A DNA stretch of 22,596 bases from RUG626 sp964411785 (GTDB taxonomy: Bacteria > Bacillota > Clostridia > Oscillospirales > Oscillospiraceae): positions 1 through 22,596 of the forward strand of contig CAYPMJ010000018.1 in the NCBI GenBank assembly GCA_964411785.1, given 5' to 3'. Under the pieces are notes generated by a model, which saw only the letters and a program-made list of their open reading frames with translations, made no database searches and was not told where the DNA came from. Of the stretch, positions 13,040 through 21,064 are shown in pieces (position 1 is the first letter of the stretch; every line of letters begins with the position of its first letter). Both the position numbers and the translations under genes were made by a program.

Positions 13040-15051
13040 AAGTAATCGGCATTACAGGCGGCACCGGAGCGGGAAAGACCACAGCACTCTCGGTTCTCCG
13101 CGAGCTTGGCGCAGCAGTGATTGATTGTGACTCGGTGTACCACCAGCTGCTCAATACTGATGCCAAACTCCTTGAGGATATCGGCAGCACGTTCCCCGGA
13201 GTAGTACATGATGGTGTTCTTGACAGGAAGAAGCTTGGCCTGGTCGTTTTTGATTCCACGGAGGCGATGGAGGAGCTTACACATCTCACACATCCCCTTG
13301 TCCGACGTAAGGTTGAGGAGATACTTAACCTTGAGCGGCACTCCGGGCGGCGTCTCGCGGCTGTGGACGCGATTGGCCTTTTTGAGAGCGGAATTGCCGG
13401 TCTATGTGACAGAACTGTTTTAATAACTGCGCCCACACAGCTGCGGCTCCGCCGGATCATGGAGCGGGACAGGCTTGACGAGGGCTATGCCCGCGCCCGA
13501 ATAGATGCCCAGCGCGGAGATGACTTCTGGCGCGAGCTGGCAGATGATATATTAATAAATGATTTTGACAGTGAGAGTGAATTTAAAGCCTACTGTTCAG
13601 AATATTTTACAAAACTTTTTGGAGGCAGCAAAATGGCTGATTTGCGGGAAGAATTGTTTTATAAACAGAAAAACGCATACGACCTGGTGGATGACGCGGA
13701 GTTAACGCTCTCCGACGCATACTGCAGGGACTATATGCGTTACATGAATGAGGCCAGAACGGAGAGAGAGGCAGTCAGTGAGGCAATAAAGCTGGCAGAG
13801 GCCGCTGGCTTCAGAGCTTTCAACAAGGTTGAGAAGCTTGAAGCCGGCGAAAAGATTTACAGAAACGTCCGAGGCAAGGCGCTGATACTGGCCGTGGCCG
13901 GAAATCGCTCCATGGCAGAAGGGACACATATATGCGCTGCTCACATTGACTCTCCAAGGCTGGACCTGAAACAGATTCCGCTCTATGAAAACGAGGAACT
14001 GGCGTATTTCAAAACGCACTATTACGGCGGGATACGCAAGTACCAGTGGGTGACACTTCCGTTGGAGCTTCACGGTGTTGTCGCCACAAAGGACGGTCAG
14101 GTTCACGAGGTGAAAATCGGTGCTGACCCTGCTGACCCCGCGCTTGTTATCACGGATCTCCTGCCGCATCTTGGCAAGGTACAGTCCCGGAAATCTCTTT
14201 CCGAGGCAATCCCGGCAGAGAATCTGAACATTGTTCTTGGCAGCCGTCCTGTGAAACACTCCCCGTCAGAAGGTAAGTCCACGGGTGAGAACGAAGATAA
14301 TCGGGTTAAGCTCTTTGTTATGAAGCTGCTCAACGAAAAATACGGTATCACAGAGGAGGACTTCCTCTCAGCAGAGCTTGAGGCTGTCCCCGCACTTCCG
14401 GCACGTGAGATTGGTCTTGACAGGTCTATGGTTGGCGCCTACGGACATGACGACCGGGTATGCGCTTTTGCAGAGCTTAAGGCTATTCTGGAGCTTGAGA
14501 ATCCGGAGCTCACGGCTGTGTGTGTGCTCGCGGACAAAGAGGAAATTGGTTCCATGGGTGTATCCGGCATGCGGTCTCAGGCTTTCGAGTGCTTCATGGA
14601 GGATATGTGTGAAGGTCAGGGTGTTCCACTCCGCCGATGCCTGGAAAAATCGCTGTGTATCTCCGCCGATGTGACTGCCGCTTTTGATCCCACATGGCCG
14701 GAGGTTTACGAGAAGCGCAACACATGCAGACTTAACTACGGACTTGGAATATCCAAGTTCACTGGGAGCGGAGGAAAGTCCGGGTCCAATGACGCCTCAG
14801 CTGAGGTCGTCGCGCGCATCCGGCGCATATTCGCAGAAAACGGTGTTGTCTGGCAGATGGGTGAGCTTGGCAAGGTCGACGAGGGCGGCGGCGGCACCGT
14901 CGCTATGTTCATGGGCGACCGCAACATTGATACCATTGACGCTGGAGTGCCTGTTCTCTCCATGCACTCCCCTTTTGAGCTTGTCTCAAAGCTGGACTGC
15001 TACATGGCTTTCAAAGGCATGAAGGCAGTTTATAATGAGAGGTTGTCTTAA
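13036..15051 (+). CDS. coaE: Dephospho-CoA kinase fused in frame to an M18-family aminopeptidase
   Basis: One uninterrupted frame of 671 residues. Residues 1-199 are a complete dephospho-CoA kinase, the last step of coenzyme A synthesis, with a P-loop GGTGAGKTT (8-16), DCDSVYH and the usual C-terminal lid region. Residues 200-671 are a complete M18 zinc aminopeptidase: AAHIDSPRLDLK, GAYGHDDRVCAFAELK, LADKEEIGSMG, SGGKSGSNDAS and VPVLSMHSPFELVSK carry the metal and catalytic residues. The join reads LFGGSK then MADLREELFYKQ. The second part begins at an ATG (13633) that has GGAGG seven bases before it, a normal gene start. Both parts have the length of the free-standing enzymes. Either this is a true fusion, or coaE has lost its stop codon and the peptidase is also made separately from the internal start. 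The main start at 13036 overlaps the tsaC stop as ATGA. Confidence 0.9.
   Translation: MKVIGITGGTGAGKTTALSVLRELGAAVIDCDSVYHQLLNTDAKLLEDIGSTFPGVVHDGVLDRKKLGLVVFDSTEAMEELTHLTHPLVRRKVEEILNLERHSGRRLAAVDAIGLFESGIAGLCDRTVLITAPTQLRLRRIMERDRLDEGYARARIDAQRGDDFWRELADDILINDFDSESEFKAYCSEYFTKLFGGSKMADLREELFYKQKNAYDLVDDAELTLSDAYCRDYMRYMNEARTEREAVSEAIKLAEAAGFRAFNKVEKLEAGEKIYRNVRGKALILAVAGNRSMAEGTHICAAHIDSPRLDLKQIPLYENEELAYFKTHYYGGIRKYQWVTLPLELHGVVATKDGQVHEVKIGADPADPALVITDLLPHLGKVQSRKSLSEAIPAENLNIVLGSRPVKHSPSEGKSTGENEDNRVKLFVMKLLNEKYGITEEDFLSAELEAVPALPAREIGLDRSMVGAYGHDDRVCAFAELKAILELENPELTAVCVLADKEEIGSMGVSGMRSQAFECFMEDMCEGQGVPLRRCLEKSLCISADVTAAFDPTWPEVYEKRNTCRLNYGLGISKFTGSGGKSGSNDASAEVVARIRRIFAENGVVWQMGELGKVDEGGGGTVAMFMGDRNIDTIDAGVPVLSMHSPFELVSKLDCYMAFKGMKAVYNERLS
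13621..13635 (+). promoter_or_regulatory. Internal ribosome binding site and ATG within the coaE-M18 frame
   Basis: GGAGG (13621-13625), a 7-base spacer and ATG (13633-13635), in frame with the upstream kinase. This spacing is ideal and marks exactly the first residue of the M18 peptidase domain, which suggests that separate peptidase can be translated. Confidence 0.7.
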
Positions 15052-15320
15052 AAAACTCTGATAGATCGTCTGCGGCATTTCCGGCGGTACCTCTCCGCTG
15101 GAAATGCGTCGCTCTGGCTTTGAACAGGCAGAATATTCCTGCGTTTTCATGCCATTTTCTCAATCAATATATTCCCCTCACCTCTCGCAGGACGCCTCTG
15201 CCGATTCAGCCGGTGCTCTCCCGGTTTGCACAGCTTCAGTTTCCGGACTTTTTTCTTATTTTTCCTGAAAGAAGTATGAGTTCCCCCTTTGACGGAAAAA
15301 CTGACCGAGGGGGTGTTTTC
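15052..15320 (+). other. 269-base gap with a 13-bp hairpin and a hairpin over the tepA ribosome binding site
   Basis: GCATTTCCGGCGG (15075-15087) pairs with CCGCTGGAAATGC (15095-15107) shortly after the coaE-M18 stop; it has no T-run, so it is at best a weak terminator or a 3'-end stability element. Further on, CCCCCT (15283-15288) can pair with AGGGGG (15308-15313) next to tepA. I found no convincing promoter for tepA here and no RNA gene. Confidence 0.5.
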
Positions 15321-16025
15321 ATGAGTGAAGACGCTAGGGAGCCCAACGGCTCCCCTGAAAGTATCTATCAGAAGGATCAGATCCAGGACATGGGCTCGTC
15401 CACTATTGAGTCGGAACGAGGAGTCATACACTGTCTCACCATAGTCGGACAGATCGAGGGGCATCAGATCCTGTCATCTGACAACAAAACGACAAAGTAT
15501 GAACACATTATGCCTCAGTTGGCGGCAATTGAGGAGTCAGATGAGATCGATGGACTTCTTATTCTTCTGAACACCGTCGGCGGTGATGTGGAGGCGGGAT
15601 TGGCCATTGCCGAACTCATAGCAGGAATGTCAAAGCCTACCGTCTCCCTTGTATTGGGCGGAGGCCATTCCATCGGCGTACCGCTGGCTGTGGCGGCAGA
15701 TTTGTCCATGATTGCGCCATCTGCCGCCATGACCATCCATCCAGTTCGTCTTACCGGAGTTGTTATAGGTGTGCCTCAGACCTACAATTACTTTGGAAAG
15801 ATTCAGGAGCGCATTGTCCGCTTTGTGACCGCCAATTCCCGCATCACCAGGGAATGCTTCACCGAGATGATGCTTAAAACCGGTGAGCTGGCAGCAGATG
15901 TGGGTACAGTTATTTATGGCGAGGAGGCAGTTAAGTCCGGCCTCATCGACCGACTTGGCAGTCTCCATGACGCTCTGGATTACCTTCACGGTGAGATCAG
16001 GCGGCGGAAGGATACAGGGAATTAA
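15321..16025 (+). CDS. tepA: ClpP-class serine protease of the TepA/YmfB family
   Basis: A 234-residue ClpP-fold protein like Bacillus TepA (YmfB), named translocation-enhancing protein. The conserved NTVGGDVEAGLAIAELIAG (84-102) and VSLVLGGGHSIGVPLAVAAD (108-127) hold the nucleophile S117 in GHSIG. MTIHPVRLTGVVIGVPQTY holds the probable active-site H140. IGEEAV-like GEEAVKSGLIDRLG lies near the end, as in ClpP relatives. I chose ATG 15321 because GAGGGGGT is correctly spaced before it; an in-frame ATG at 15120 adds 67 residues without family similarity. No signal peptide is seen. Its substrate is unknown. A hairpin covers the ribosome binding site. A terminator follows, so it may be a single-gene transcript. 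Confidence 0.92.
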   Translation: MSEDAREPNGSPESIYQKDQIQDMGSSTIESERGVIHCLTIVGQIEGHQILSSDNKTTKYEHIMPQLAAIEESDEIDGLLILLNTVGGDVEAGLAIAELIAGMSKPTVSLVLGGGHSIGVPLAVAADLSMIAPSAAMTIHPVRLTGVVIGVPQTYNYFGKIQERIVRFVTANSRITRECFTEMMLKTGELAADVGTVIYGEEAVKSGLIDRLGSLHDALDYLHGEIRRRKDTGN

Positions 16026-16029
16026 AGAG

Positions 16030-16068
16030 GCTCTCGCAAATCAGCGAGAGAGATCTGCGAGAGCTTTT
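16030..16068 (+). terminator. Terminator of tepA
   Basis: GCTCTCGCA (16030-16038) pairs with TGCGAGAGC (16056-16064), followed by TTTT. The same left arm can pair with a nearer GCGAGAG copy (16044-16050), so two hairpins compete. The T-run is short. Confidence 0.6.
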
Positions 16069-16180
16069 CCGTGAGAAATGCACGAAGCAATAGTAATAGC
16101 TTAAGTATTTCAAGCTCTGGCGTACGTTTCTGACGTAAATAGTCTACGAAGCGACGATGACGCATTTGTCTTAAGCTTCC
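16069..16180 (-). other. Short gap downstream of tepA and the DUF4830-like gene
   Basis: Contains the direct repeat ACGAAGC (near 16082 and 16147) and the inverted pair AAATGC/GCATTT around it, but no convincing terminator for the leftward gene and no gene. Confidence 0.3.
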
Positions 16181-16654
16181 CTAAAGCGTCGGATACGTGA
16201 GTCCCGCCATAAATCCATCTGACGCTATATGCTGCACGTCCCCTGCAATAACCTGACCTCTGTATACTATTATATCCGCTACCACCCTGCCCGTAACTCC
16301 CGGATAATTCTTTATCTCATATGTATAACGTGTTGCCTCAAGGCCTCCGTATTTAGAGAGATCAAAGCCCTGGCTCTGCTGCAGGGTGTTATATTCAGTG
16401 TAAACCTCATTAAACTTTTTTGGTATGGTGATGGACTGCTCCTCAACAAGCTCCCCGACCTGCCATCCGAATGACTCAAGATACGCTGTTCTCTGCTGCC
16501 CGGTCTTTACCACTGCCGTCAGAGCCGACGTCTCTTCCTCGCCTCCCATGACGCCGTTTGAGAAGAGAAGCACCAGAGCTGCTACCACCACCGCCAGCCC
16601 CAGCAGAACCGCCATGAGCTTCCTGCGATTCACCTTTGCCGTTACTACAAACAT
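16181..16654 (-). CDS. DUF4830-like membrane-anchored protein
   Basis: A 157-residue protein with a short basic N-terminus (MFVVTAKVNRRK), one hydrophobic helix at about residues 13-33 and an external or periplasm-like globular part of some 120 residues. The part beginning TGQQRTAYLESFGWQVGELV and continuing with IPKKFNEVYTEYNTLQQSQGFDLSKYGG strongly resembles the DUF4830 family of Firmicutes, whose function is unknown. The start at 16654 is supported by AGGAGG on the minus strand, about eight bases upstream. It diverges from the PucR-type regulator gene. No lipobox is present, so it is an anchored membrane protein rather than a lipoprotein. Confidence 0.8.
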   Translation of the reverse strand: MFVVTAKVNRRKLMAVLLGLAVVVAALVLLFSNGVMGGEEETSALTAVVKTGQQRTAYLESFGWQVGELVEEQSITIPKKFNEVYTEYNTLQQSQGFDLSKYGGLEATRYTYEIKNYPGVTGRVVADIIVYRGQVIAGDVQHIASDGFMAGLTYPTL

Positions 16655-16766
16655 GGTATTACCTCCTGAGTTTTGTTTGGTATAGACTATGCTCCACTGA
16701 CCCAGGTTATGATTGAGACTGATGCTTCTGTTTTCTCTGTTTTACTGGTGTACTCTCCTCCCTCTG

Positions 16767-16799
16767 TGTATAAAAGGGAATTGGCGGGAATTATGTCAA
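16767..16799 (-). promoter_or_regulatory. Possible promoter of the DUF4830-like gene
   Basis: TTGACA on the minus strand (16799-16794) is consensus, but the best -10 candidates are TTTTAT after 18 bases or TATACA after 21 bases. The spacing is not ideal. Confidence 0.4.
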
Positions 16800-16838
16800 C
16801 TTTTCGTGTAGATTTTCGTAAGTTTTTGATTTTTTCAT

Positions 16839-16877
16839 ATTTTTCTTATTGAAAAATTCCTGAGATGTGGGTATTAT
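16839..16877 (+). promoter_or_regulatory. Promoter and overlapping inverted repeat of the PucR-type regulator gene
   Basis: TTGAAA (16849-16854), a 17-base spacer and TATTAT (16872-16877). An inverted repeat, ATTTTTC-TTATT-GAAAAAT (16839-16857), covers the -35 box and could be an operator, perhaps for the regulator itself. Confidence 0.6.
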
Positions 16878-16951
16878 TGTACTTATCGAATTTGTCGCCC
16901 AAAGCAGGGTTCGGTGAAACTCATTTGGCTTAAAAAAGGAGGCATTGCTTC

Positions 16952-18052
16952 ATGTCCAGCAGAATCTTTCAGAGTGTGATAGTCCAGATGAAGGAGGCTA
17001 CGTCCAGAACACTGGGTGTGGTGAACGAGGAAGGAAACGTTATCGCGTCCAGCGATCTATCGCTTATGGGGACTAACATCATCAATCCAGCCAATATGCT
17101 CCCGGCGCTTGGGGAAAAAATGATCGTTTCCGGCGGAAAGACCTTCCGTGCCATTACCGGCGCTGAGCAGAACGTGGACTACGCAGTATTTGTGGACGGC
17201 GTTGACGATCTTGCGGCCAGCTTCTGCACCATGGCCGCCGTGGCTGTCTCCCAGGCGAAGGCGTACTATGAGGAGAAGTTTGACAAAACCACTCTTGTGA
17301 AAAATATAATTACAGAAAATATCCTCCCTGGCGACATCTATGTTCATGCAAGAGAACTGCACTTTGTCTCCGATGCGCCACGGGCTGTGTTTTTCATACG
17401 TCAGCTGGACAGGGCTGATGTCGCCGCAATTGATGTGCTGCGCCGTATGTTCCCTGAAAAGCAGCGGGATTTTGTCATTTCAATGAGCGAGTCTGACATA
17501 GTTGTGGTCAAAGAGGTCCCCGCCTTTACAGAGGAGAAGGATCTGCAGAAGATCGCGGCAAGCATCGCGCAGGCCATTTCAGATGAGCTCAAAATCAAAA
17601 CCGTCATAGGCATCGGCACAATAGCAAGTCACCTGCGAGAGCTGGCAACAAGATACAAGGAGGCCCAGACTGCTATTGATGTGGGCAAGGTGTTTGAGAC
17701 AGAGCGCTCCATCATCAGCTATGAGAGTCTCGGCATTGGACGGCTCATTTATCAGCTTCCTACCACAATGTGTGAGATGTTCCTGAACGAAGTCTTCAAA
17801 AAGAGTCCAATCGAGGCTCTGGACGAGGAGACGCTTGGCATCATTACTGAGTTCTTTGACAATAACCTGAATATCTCCGAGACGTCGCGGAAGCTGTTCG
17901 TCCACAGGAATACCCTTGTATACAGACTCGGAAAGATAAAGAAGCTCACAGGGTTGGATCTGCGCGAATTTGATCAGGCCATAGTGTTCAAAGTGGCCCT
18001 GATGGTCAAGAAGTACCTGGATTCCCAGAGAACTCCACGAAGGAGTCGCTGA
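16952..18052 (+). CDS. CdaR/PucR-family transcriptional regulator
   Basis: A 366-residue regulator. The C-terminal part (about residues 300-355), NLNISETSRKLFVHRNTLVYRLGKIKKLTGLDL (split here as NLNISETSRKLFVHRNTLVY and onward), is the PucR-type helix-turn-helix (HTH_30). The middle, about 170-260, is the CdaR GGDEF-like region. The N-terminal part (about 1-110) may sense a ligand. Members control sugar-diacid, purine or amino-acid genes in other bacteria. Here it stands four bases before ftsE, apparently as the first gene of the ftsEX transcript. That position suggests it regulates cell-wall hydrolysis, but that is inference. The start at 16952 has AGGAGG nine bases upstream. Confidence 0.88.
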   Translation: MSSRIFQSVIVQMKEATSRTLGVVNEEGNVIASSDLSLMGTNIINPANMLPALGEKMIVSGGKTFRAITGAEQNVDYAVFVDGVDDLAASFCTMAAVAVSQAKAYYEEKFDKTTLVKNIITENILPGDIYVHARELHFVSDAPRAVFFIRQLDRADVAAIDVLRRMFPEKQRDFVISMSESDIVVVKEVPAFTEEKDLQKIAASIAQAISDELKIKTVIGIGTIASHLRELATRYKEAQTAIDVGKVFETERSIISYESLGIGRLIYQLPTTMCEMFLNEVFKKSPIEALDEETLGIITEFFDNNLNISETSRKLFVHRNTLVYRLGKIKKLTGLDLREFDQAIVFKVALMVKKYLDSQRTPRRSR

Positions 18053-18055
18053 AGC

Positions 18056-18745
18056 ATGGTTCTGTTTAAGGATGTATTCAAAACCTATGAGAACGGTACC
18101 AAAGCGTTGAAAAGCGTTACGTTTACGATAGAAGATGGTGAGTTCGCCTTTCTGGTTGGTCCATCCGGCTCCGGTAAAACTACTATCATAAAACTCCTCA
18201 CCGGTGAGATAGCGCCAACAGATGGGACTGTCAACGTGAATAATTATGACGTCGGCACCCTCAAATTTTCAAAGATGCCATACATGAGGCGGACTCTGGG
18301 TGTGGTTTTCCAGGATTTCCGCCTCATAGAGGACAAAAGCGTATATGAGAATGTGGCCTTTGCAATGAGGGTTGTCGGAGCATCCAACAGGGAGATACGC
18401 AGACGAGTACCCTATGTTCTGGAACTCGTAGGGCTTGACACCCGCACCAAACGCCGCCCGCATGAGCTTTCCGGGGGTGAACAGCAGCGCGTTGCCATTG
18501 CCCGTGCGCTTGTCAACAACCCGAGCCTCATCATCGCAGACGAGCCTACCGGGAACCTCGACCCTGCCAGGAGCCTTGAAATTATGATGCTGCTTGAAAA
18601 GATAAATGAACTGGGCACAACGGTTCTGGTGGTGACCCATGAGAAGGAACTTGTCAACAGCTTCTCCAAGCGTGTCATAGCGATAGACGCAGGTCGGATA
18701 ATCAGCGACGGAATGGATGGGTATTACAGCTATGAAACGAAATAG
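18056..18745 (+). CDS. ftsE: Cell division ABC transporter ATP-binding protein FtsE
   Basis: A 229-residue ABC ATPase working with FtsX to transmit ATP hydrolysis across the membrane and activate peptidoglycan hydrolases during division or elongation. Walker A is GPSGSGKTT (35-43), the ABC signature is LSGGEQQRV (138-146) and Walker B is LIIADEP (158-164), followed by the H-loop VTHEKE. QDFRLIEDKSVYENVAF is typical of FtsE. The start has AAGGAG about ten bases upstream, and the regulator gene ends four bases before. FtsX overlaps its end by 14 bases. All catalytic residues are present. Confidence 0.95.
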   Translation: MVLFKDVFKTYENGTKALKSVTFTIEDGEFAFLVGPSGSGKTTIIKLLTGEIAPTDGTVNVNNYDVGTLKFSKMPYMRRTLGVVFQDFRLIEDKSVYENVAFAMRVVGASNREIRRRVPYVLELVGLDTRTKRRPHELSGGEQQRVAIARALVNNPSLIIADEPTGNLDPARSLEIMMLLEKINELGTTVLVVTHEKELVNSFSKRVIAIDAGRIISDGMDGYYSYETK

Positions 18746-19625
18746 AGGCGGTTACTACATACGCGAAGGCATCAGCAGTATCTTCACCCATGGCTTCATG
18801 TCTTTCGCTTCTATATGCGTGATTGTGGCATGTCTGCTCATCATGGGGAGTTTTACGCTGCTGGCGCTGAATGTGGACGGTATTATAGATACATTGGAAA
18901 GCCAGAATGTCATTCTCGTATATATAAACGACACGCTCTCTGAGGAGGATGCCAGGTCACTTCAGCCTGTTTTGGAGGCGACGCCAAATGTTGATCACGT
19001 CCAGTTCGTATCCCGTGACGAGGCGATGGAAACTTTTGTCGCTTCCTTTGAAGACGAGAACGCCTCCCTTCTGGAGGGCCTCGATTCTTCTGTTCTGAGG
19101 CACAGGTTTGTGGTTTACATTGACGACATCGCGCTTATGAAGGATACCCAGGATGCTTTGAAGCATATTTCCGGTGTCGGAGATGTGAGTGCGCATCTGG
19201 AAATAAGCCGTGGATTTGTGCGGATCCGCAACATAGTCACTGTAGTGTCGGCGGTGCTGGTGTGCATACTTTTTATCATATCTCTGTTTATTATGTCAAA
19301 CACGATCAAGCTCACCACTTTTGAGCGGAAAGATGAAATAGCAATAATGAAGATGGTGGGCGCAACAAGCAGCTTTATCCGCTGGCCCTTCGTGGTCGAA
19401 GGGCTGCTGTTGGGTCTGATCGGGTCACTTTCCGCATATCTGCTGCAGTGGTGTGTGTATGAGCTGGTGCTGGACGGTCCCGTGTCCGGGATTGGAATAT
19501 CTTTCCTGACGATTATGTCCTTTTCAAGTGTTGCAGTACCCCTTCTGATTGCGTTTGTAGCTGTTGGATTGGGTGTGGGTGTTATCGGAAGCCTTATGGC
19601 TATAAAGAATTATTTGAAGGTTTAG
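18732..19625 (+). CDS. ftsX: Cell division protein FtsX
   Basis: A 297-residue permease-like partner of FtsE with four membrane helices: one near residues 25-47, then an extracellular domain of about 120 residues that would bind the hydrolase, then three helices in the C-terminal third (about 170-195, 220-245 and 265-290). ERKDEIAIMKMVGATSSFIRWPF is the FtsX signature before the third helix (residues about 201-223). I chose ATG 18732 because it begins MKRNRGGYYIREG, the usual start; ATG 18717 in the same frame adds only five residues. It overlaps ftsE by 14 bases and ends two bases before the M23 hydrolase gene. Confidence 0.95.
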   Translation: MKRNRGGYYIREGISSIFTHGFMSFASICVIVACLLIMGSFTLLALNVDGIIDTLESQNVILVYINDTLSEEDARSLQPVLEATPNVDHVQFVSRDEAMETFVASFEDENASLLEGLDSSVLRHRFVVYIDDIALMKDTQDALKHISGVGDVSAHLEISRGFVRIRNIVTVVSAVLVCILFIISLFIMSNTIKLTTFERKDEIAIMKMVGATSSFIRWPFVVEGLLLGLIGSLSAYLLQWCVYELVLDGPVSGIGISFLTIMSFSSVAVPLLIAFVAVGLGVGVIGSLMAIKNYLKV

Positions 19626-19627
19626 CT

Positions 19628-20836
19628 ATGGAAAAGAAAAGGAAGGTTTTCATTCGCATCGTCGCTGTATGTCTGGCGGTCATCCTGGCGCTGTCGGTTC
19701 TTATATCTGTTCTTGCATCAACTGTCGCCTATGCTGCGCCGACGCAGGACGACCTTGACAAGCTGGAGCAGGAACAGGAACGTATTCAGCAGCAGATGGA
19801 GGAGGTACGCTCTCAGATAAACTCCCTTGAGTACGAGGAAGCTGTTGTCCAGGGTAAAAAGCGCATTCTTGACAGGCAGATAGAACTGATTCAGACGGGG
19901 ATAGATAATCTGAATGCGCAGATTGAACAGTATGGACTGCTTATCCAGGAAAAGGAACAGGAGGTGCTGGATTATCAGGAGGCAGAGGATGAGCAGCTGG
20001 AGCTTTACAAGGTCCGTATGAGGGCGATGGAGGAAAACGGGACTATTTCTTATTACGCTATTGTTTTCGGCGCCACCGATTTTGCAGATATGCTCTCCAG
20101 AATGGACATGGTGGAGAGCATCATGGAGTACGACAAAACCCTCTACACCAGGCTTGTGTCCGCCCGTCAGGACACGGAAAACGCCAAGGCTGATCTTGAG
20201 AAGACAGTCGGCGATATGGAGGATACAGAGCTGCAGATGGAGGAGCAGCAGGAACTGCTTGCTCAGCGAGTTGAGGAAGCGGTTCAGCTCATAAGCGACA
20301 TCAACCTCTCCATAGATCAGCAGCGCGAACTGTATAACACCATGAGCGAGGAAGAGGACAAGATAAAAGAGGACATCATCGCTATGGAGAAGGCCATTGA
20401 GGAGGCTAACCGGGTGGTTGTCGGCACGGGCTCCTTCATCTGGCCTACGAAGGATTCCAACCGCGTTACCAGCGGCTTCGGTCCGCGGAATACCGGTATT
20501 CCAGGTGCGTCCACAAACCACAAGGGTGTCGACATTGGTGCTCCTTATGGGAGCGATGTGCTCGCCTGTGACGGAGGCACGGTGCTTACGGCTACATGGA
20601 GTGACTCCTATGGATACTATGTGACCATCAGTCACGGCAACGGTTACACCACCCTTTATGCTCATATGAGCAAGCTCCTTGTAAGTGCCGGAGATGTTGT
20701 TAGTCAGGGAGATGTGATTGGTCGTTGCGGCGCAACAGGTATCGCGAATGGTGCGCATATACATCTCGAGGTCTGGGATAATGGGACAAGAGTAGATCCG
20801 CTTCAGTTCTTTGATTCCAGTACATATGTAAAATAA
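19628..20836 (+). CDS. Secreted coiled-coil M23 murein hydrolase, probable FtsEX partner
   Basis: A 402-residue exported protein. Residues 1-36 form a signal peptide with a basic start and a long hydrophobic core ending AYA-A. Residues about 40-260 are a long coiled coil rich in E, Q, L, as in EnvC, PcsB and CwlO, which bind FtsX. Residues about 270-400 are a LytM/M23 metallopeptidase domain cleaving peptidoglycan cross-bridges. The zinc ligands look complete: HKGVD (H298, D302) and HIH (H377, H379), with H346 in YAH. Unlike E. coli EnvC, whose site is degenerate, it could be an active enzyme. It starts two bases after ftsX, with GAAGG upstream of the ATG, and ends with a terminator, closing the ftsEX unit. 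Confidence 0.93.
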   Translation: MEKKRKVFIRIVAVCLAVILALSVLISVLASTVAYAAPTQDDLDKLEQEQERIQQQMEEVRSQINSLEYEEAVVQGKKRILDRQIELIQTGIDNLNAQIEQYGLLIQEKEQEVLDYQEAEDEQLELYKVRMRAMEENGTISYYAIVFGATDFADMLSRMDMVESIMEYDKTLYTRLVSARQDTENAKADLEKTVGDMEDTELQMEEQQELLAQRVEEAVQLISDINLSIDQQRELYNTMSEEEDKIKEDIIAMEKAIEEANRVVVGTGSFIWPTKDSNRVTSGFGPRNTGIPGASTNHKGVDIGAPYGSDVLACDGGTVLTATWSDSYGYYVTISHGNGYTTLYAHMSKLLVSAGDVVSQGDVIGRCGATGIANGAHIHLEVWDNGTRVDPLQFFDSSTYVK

Positions 20837-20854
20837 TAGAGTGGGAAAAGAGAG

Positions 20855-20890
20855 ATGGAGAGGGCTTTAAGTCCTCTCCATTGATTTGAT
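20855..20890 (+). terminator. Terminator of the ftsEX unit
   Basis: ATGGAGAGG (20855-20863) pairs with CCTCTCCAT (20873-20881), followed by TTGATTTGATT. The stem is perfect and the T-rich tail moderate. Confidence 0.7.
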
Positions 20891-20909
20891 TAACTAAGCT
20901 CCAGGGACA

Positions 20910-20931
20910 GTCTTCTCTCATCAGAGAAGAC
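20910..20931. repeat. Perfect 9-bp inverted repeat upstream of the unknown gene
   Basis: GTCTTCTCT (20910-20918), CATC, AGAGAAGAC (20923-20931), followed by ATGTTTATATATCC. It could be a second terminator hairpin or an operator for the gene at 21065. No clear -10/-35 promoter for that gene is seen in the 130 bases that follow. Confidence 0.5.
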
Positions 20932-21064
20932 ATGTTTATATATCCGCCCAGGGTGCAATGTCATTTCCATATACATTGGGTACCGTGAAGCATCGATTTA
21001 TCTGCGGCTGCTTAGGTATTATTTTTGCTTTCACACCATAGACTGGAACGCGGAGGGGATGAAA

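Noticed and set aside
12361..13460. Two long open frames on the minus strand over tsaC and coaE.
   Set aside because: They are low-complexity shadows (rich in S, P, R) of strongly recognised plus-strand genes.
15120..15320. N-terminal extension of tepA.
   Set aside because: The extra residues do not resemble the family, and the ideal ribosome binding site is at 15321.
19718..20764. A 348-codon open frame antisense to the M23 hydrolase.
   Set aside because: The plus strand encodes a signal peptide, coiled coil and complete M23 motifs with proper start signals; the antisense translation has no recognisable domain.
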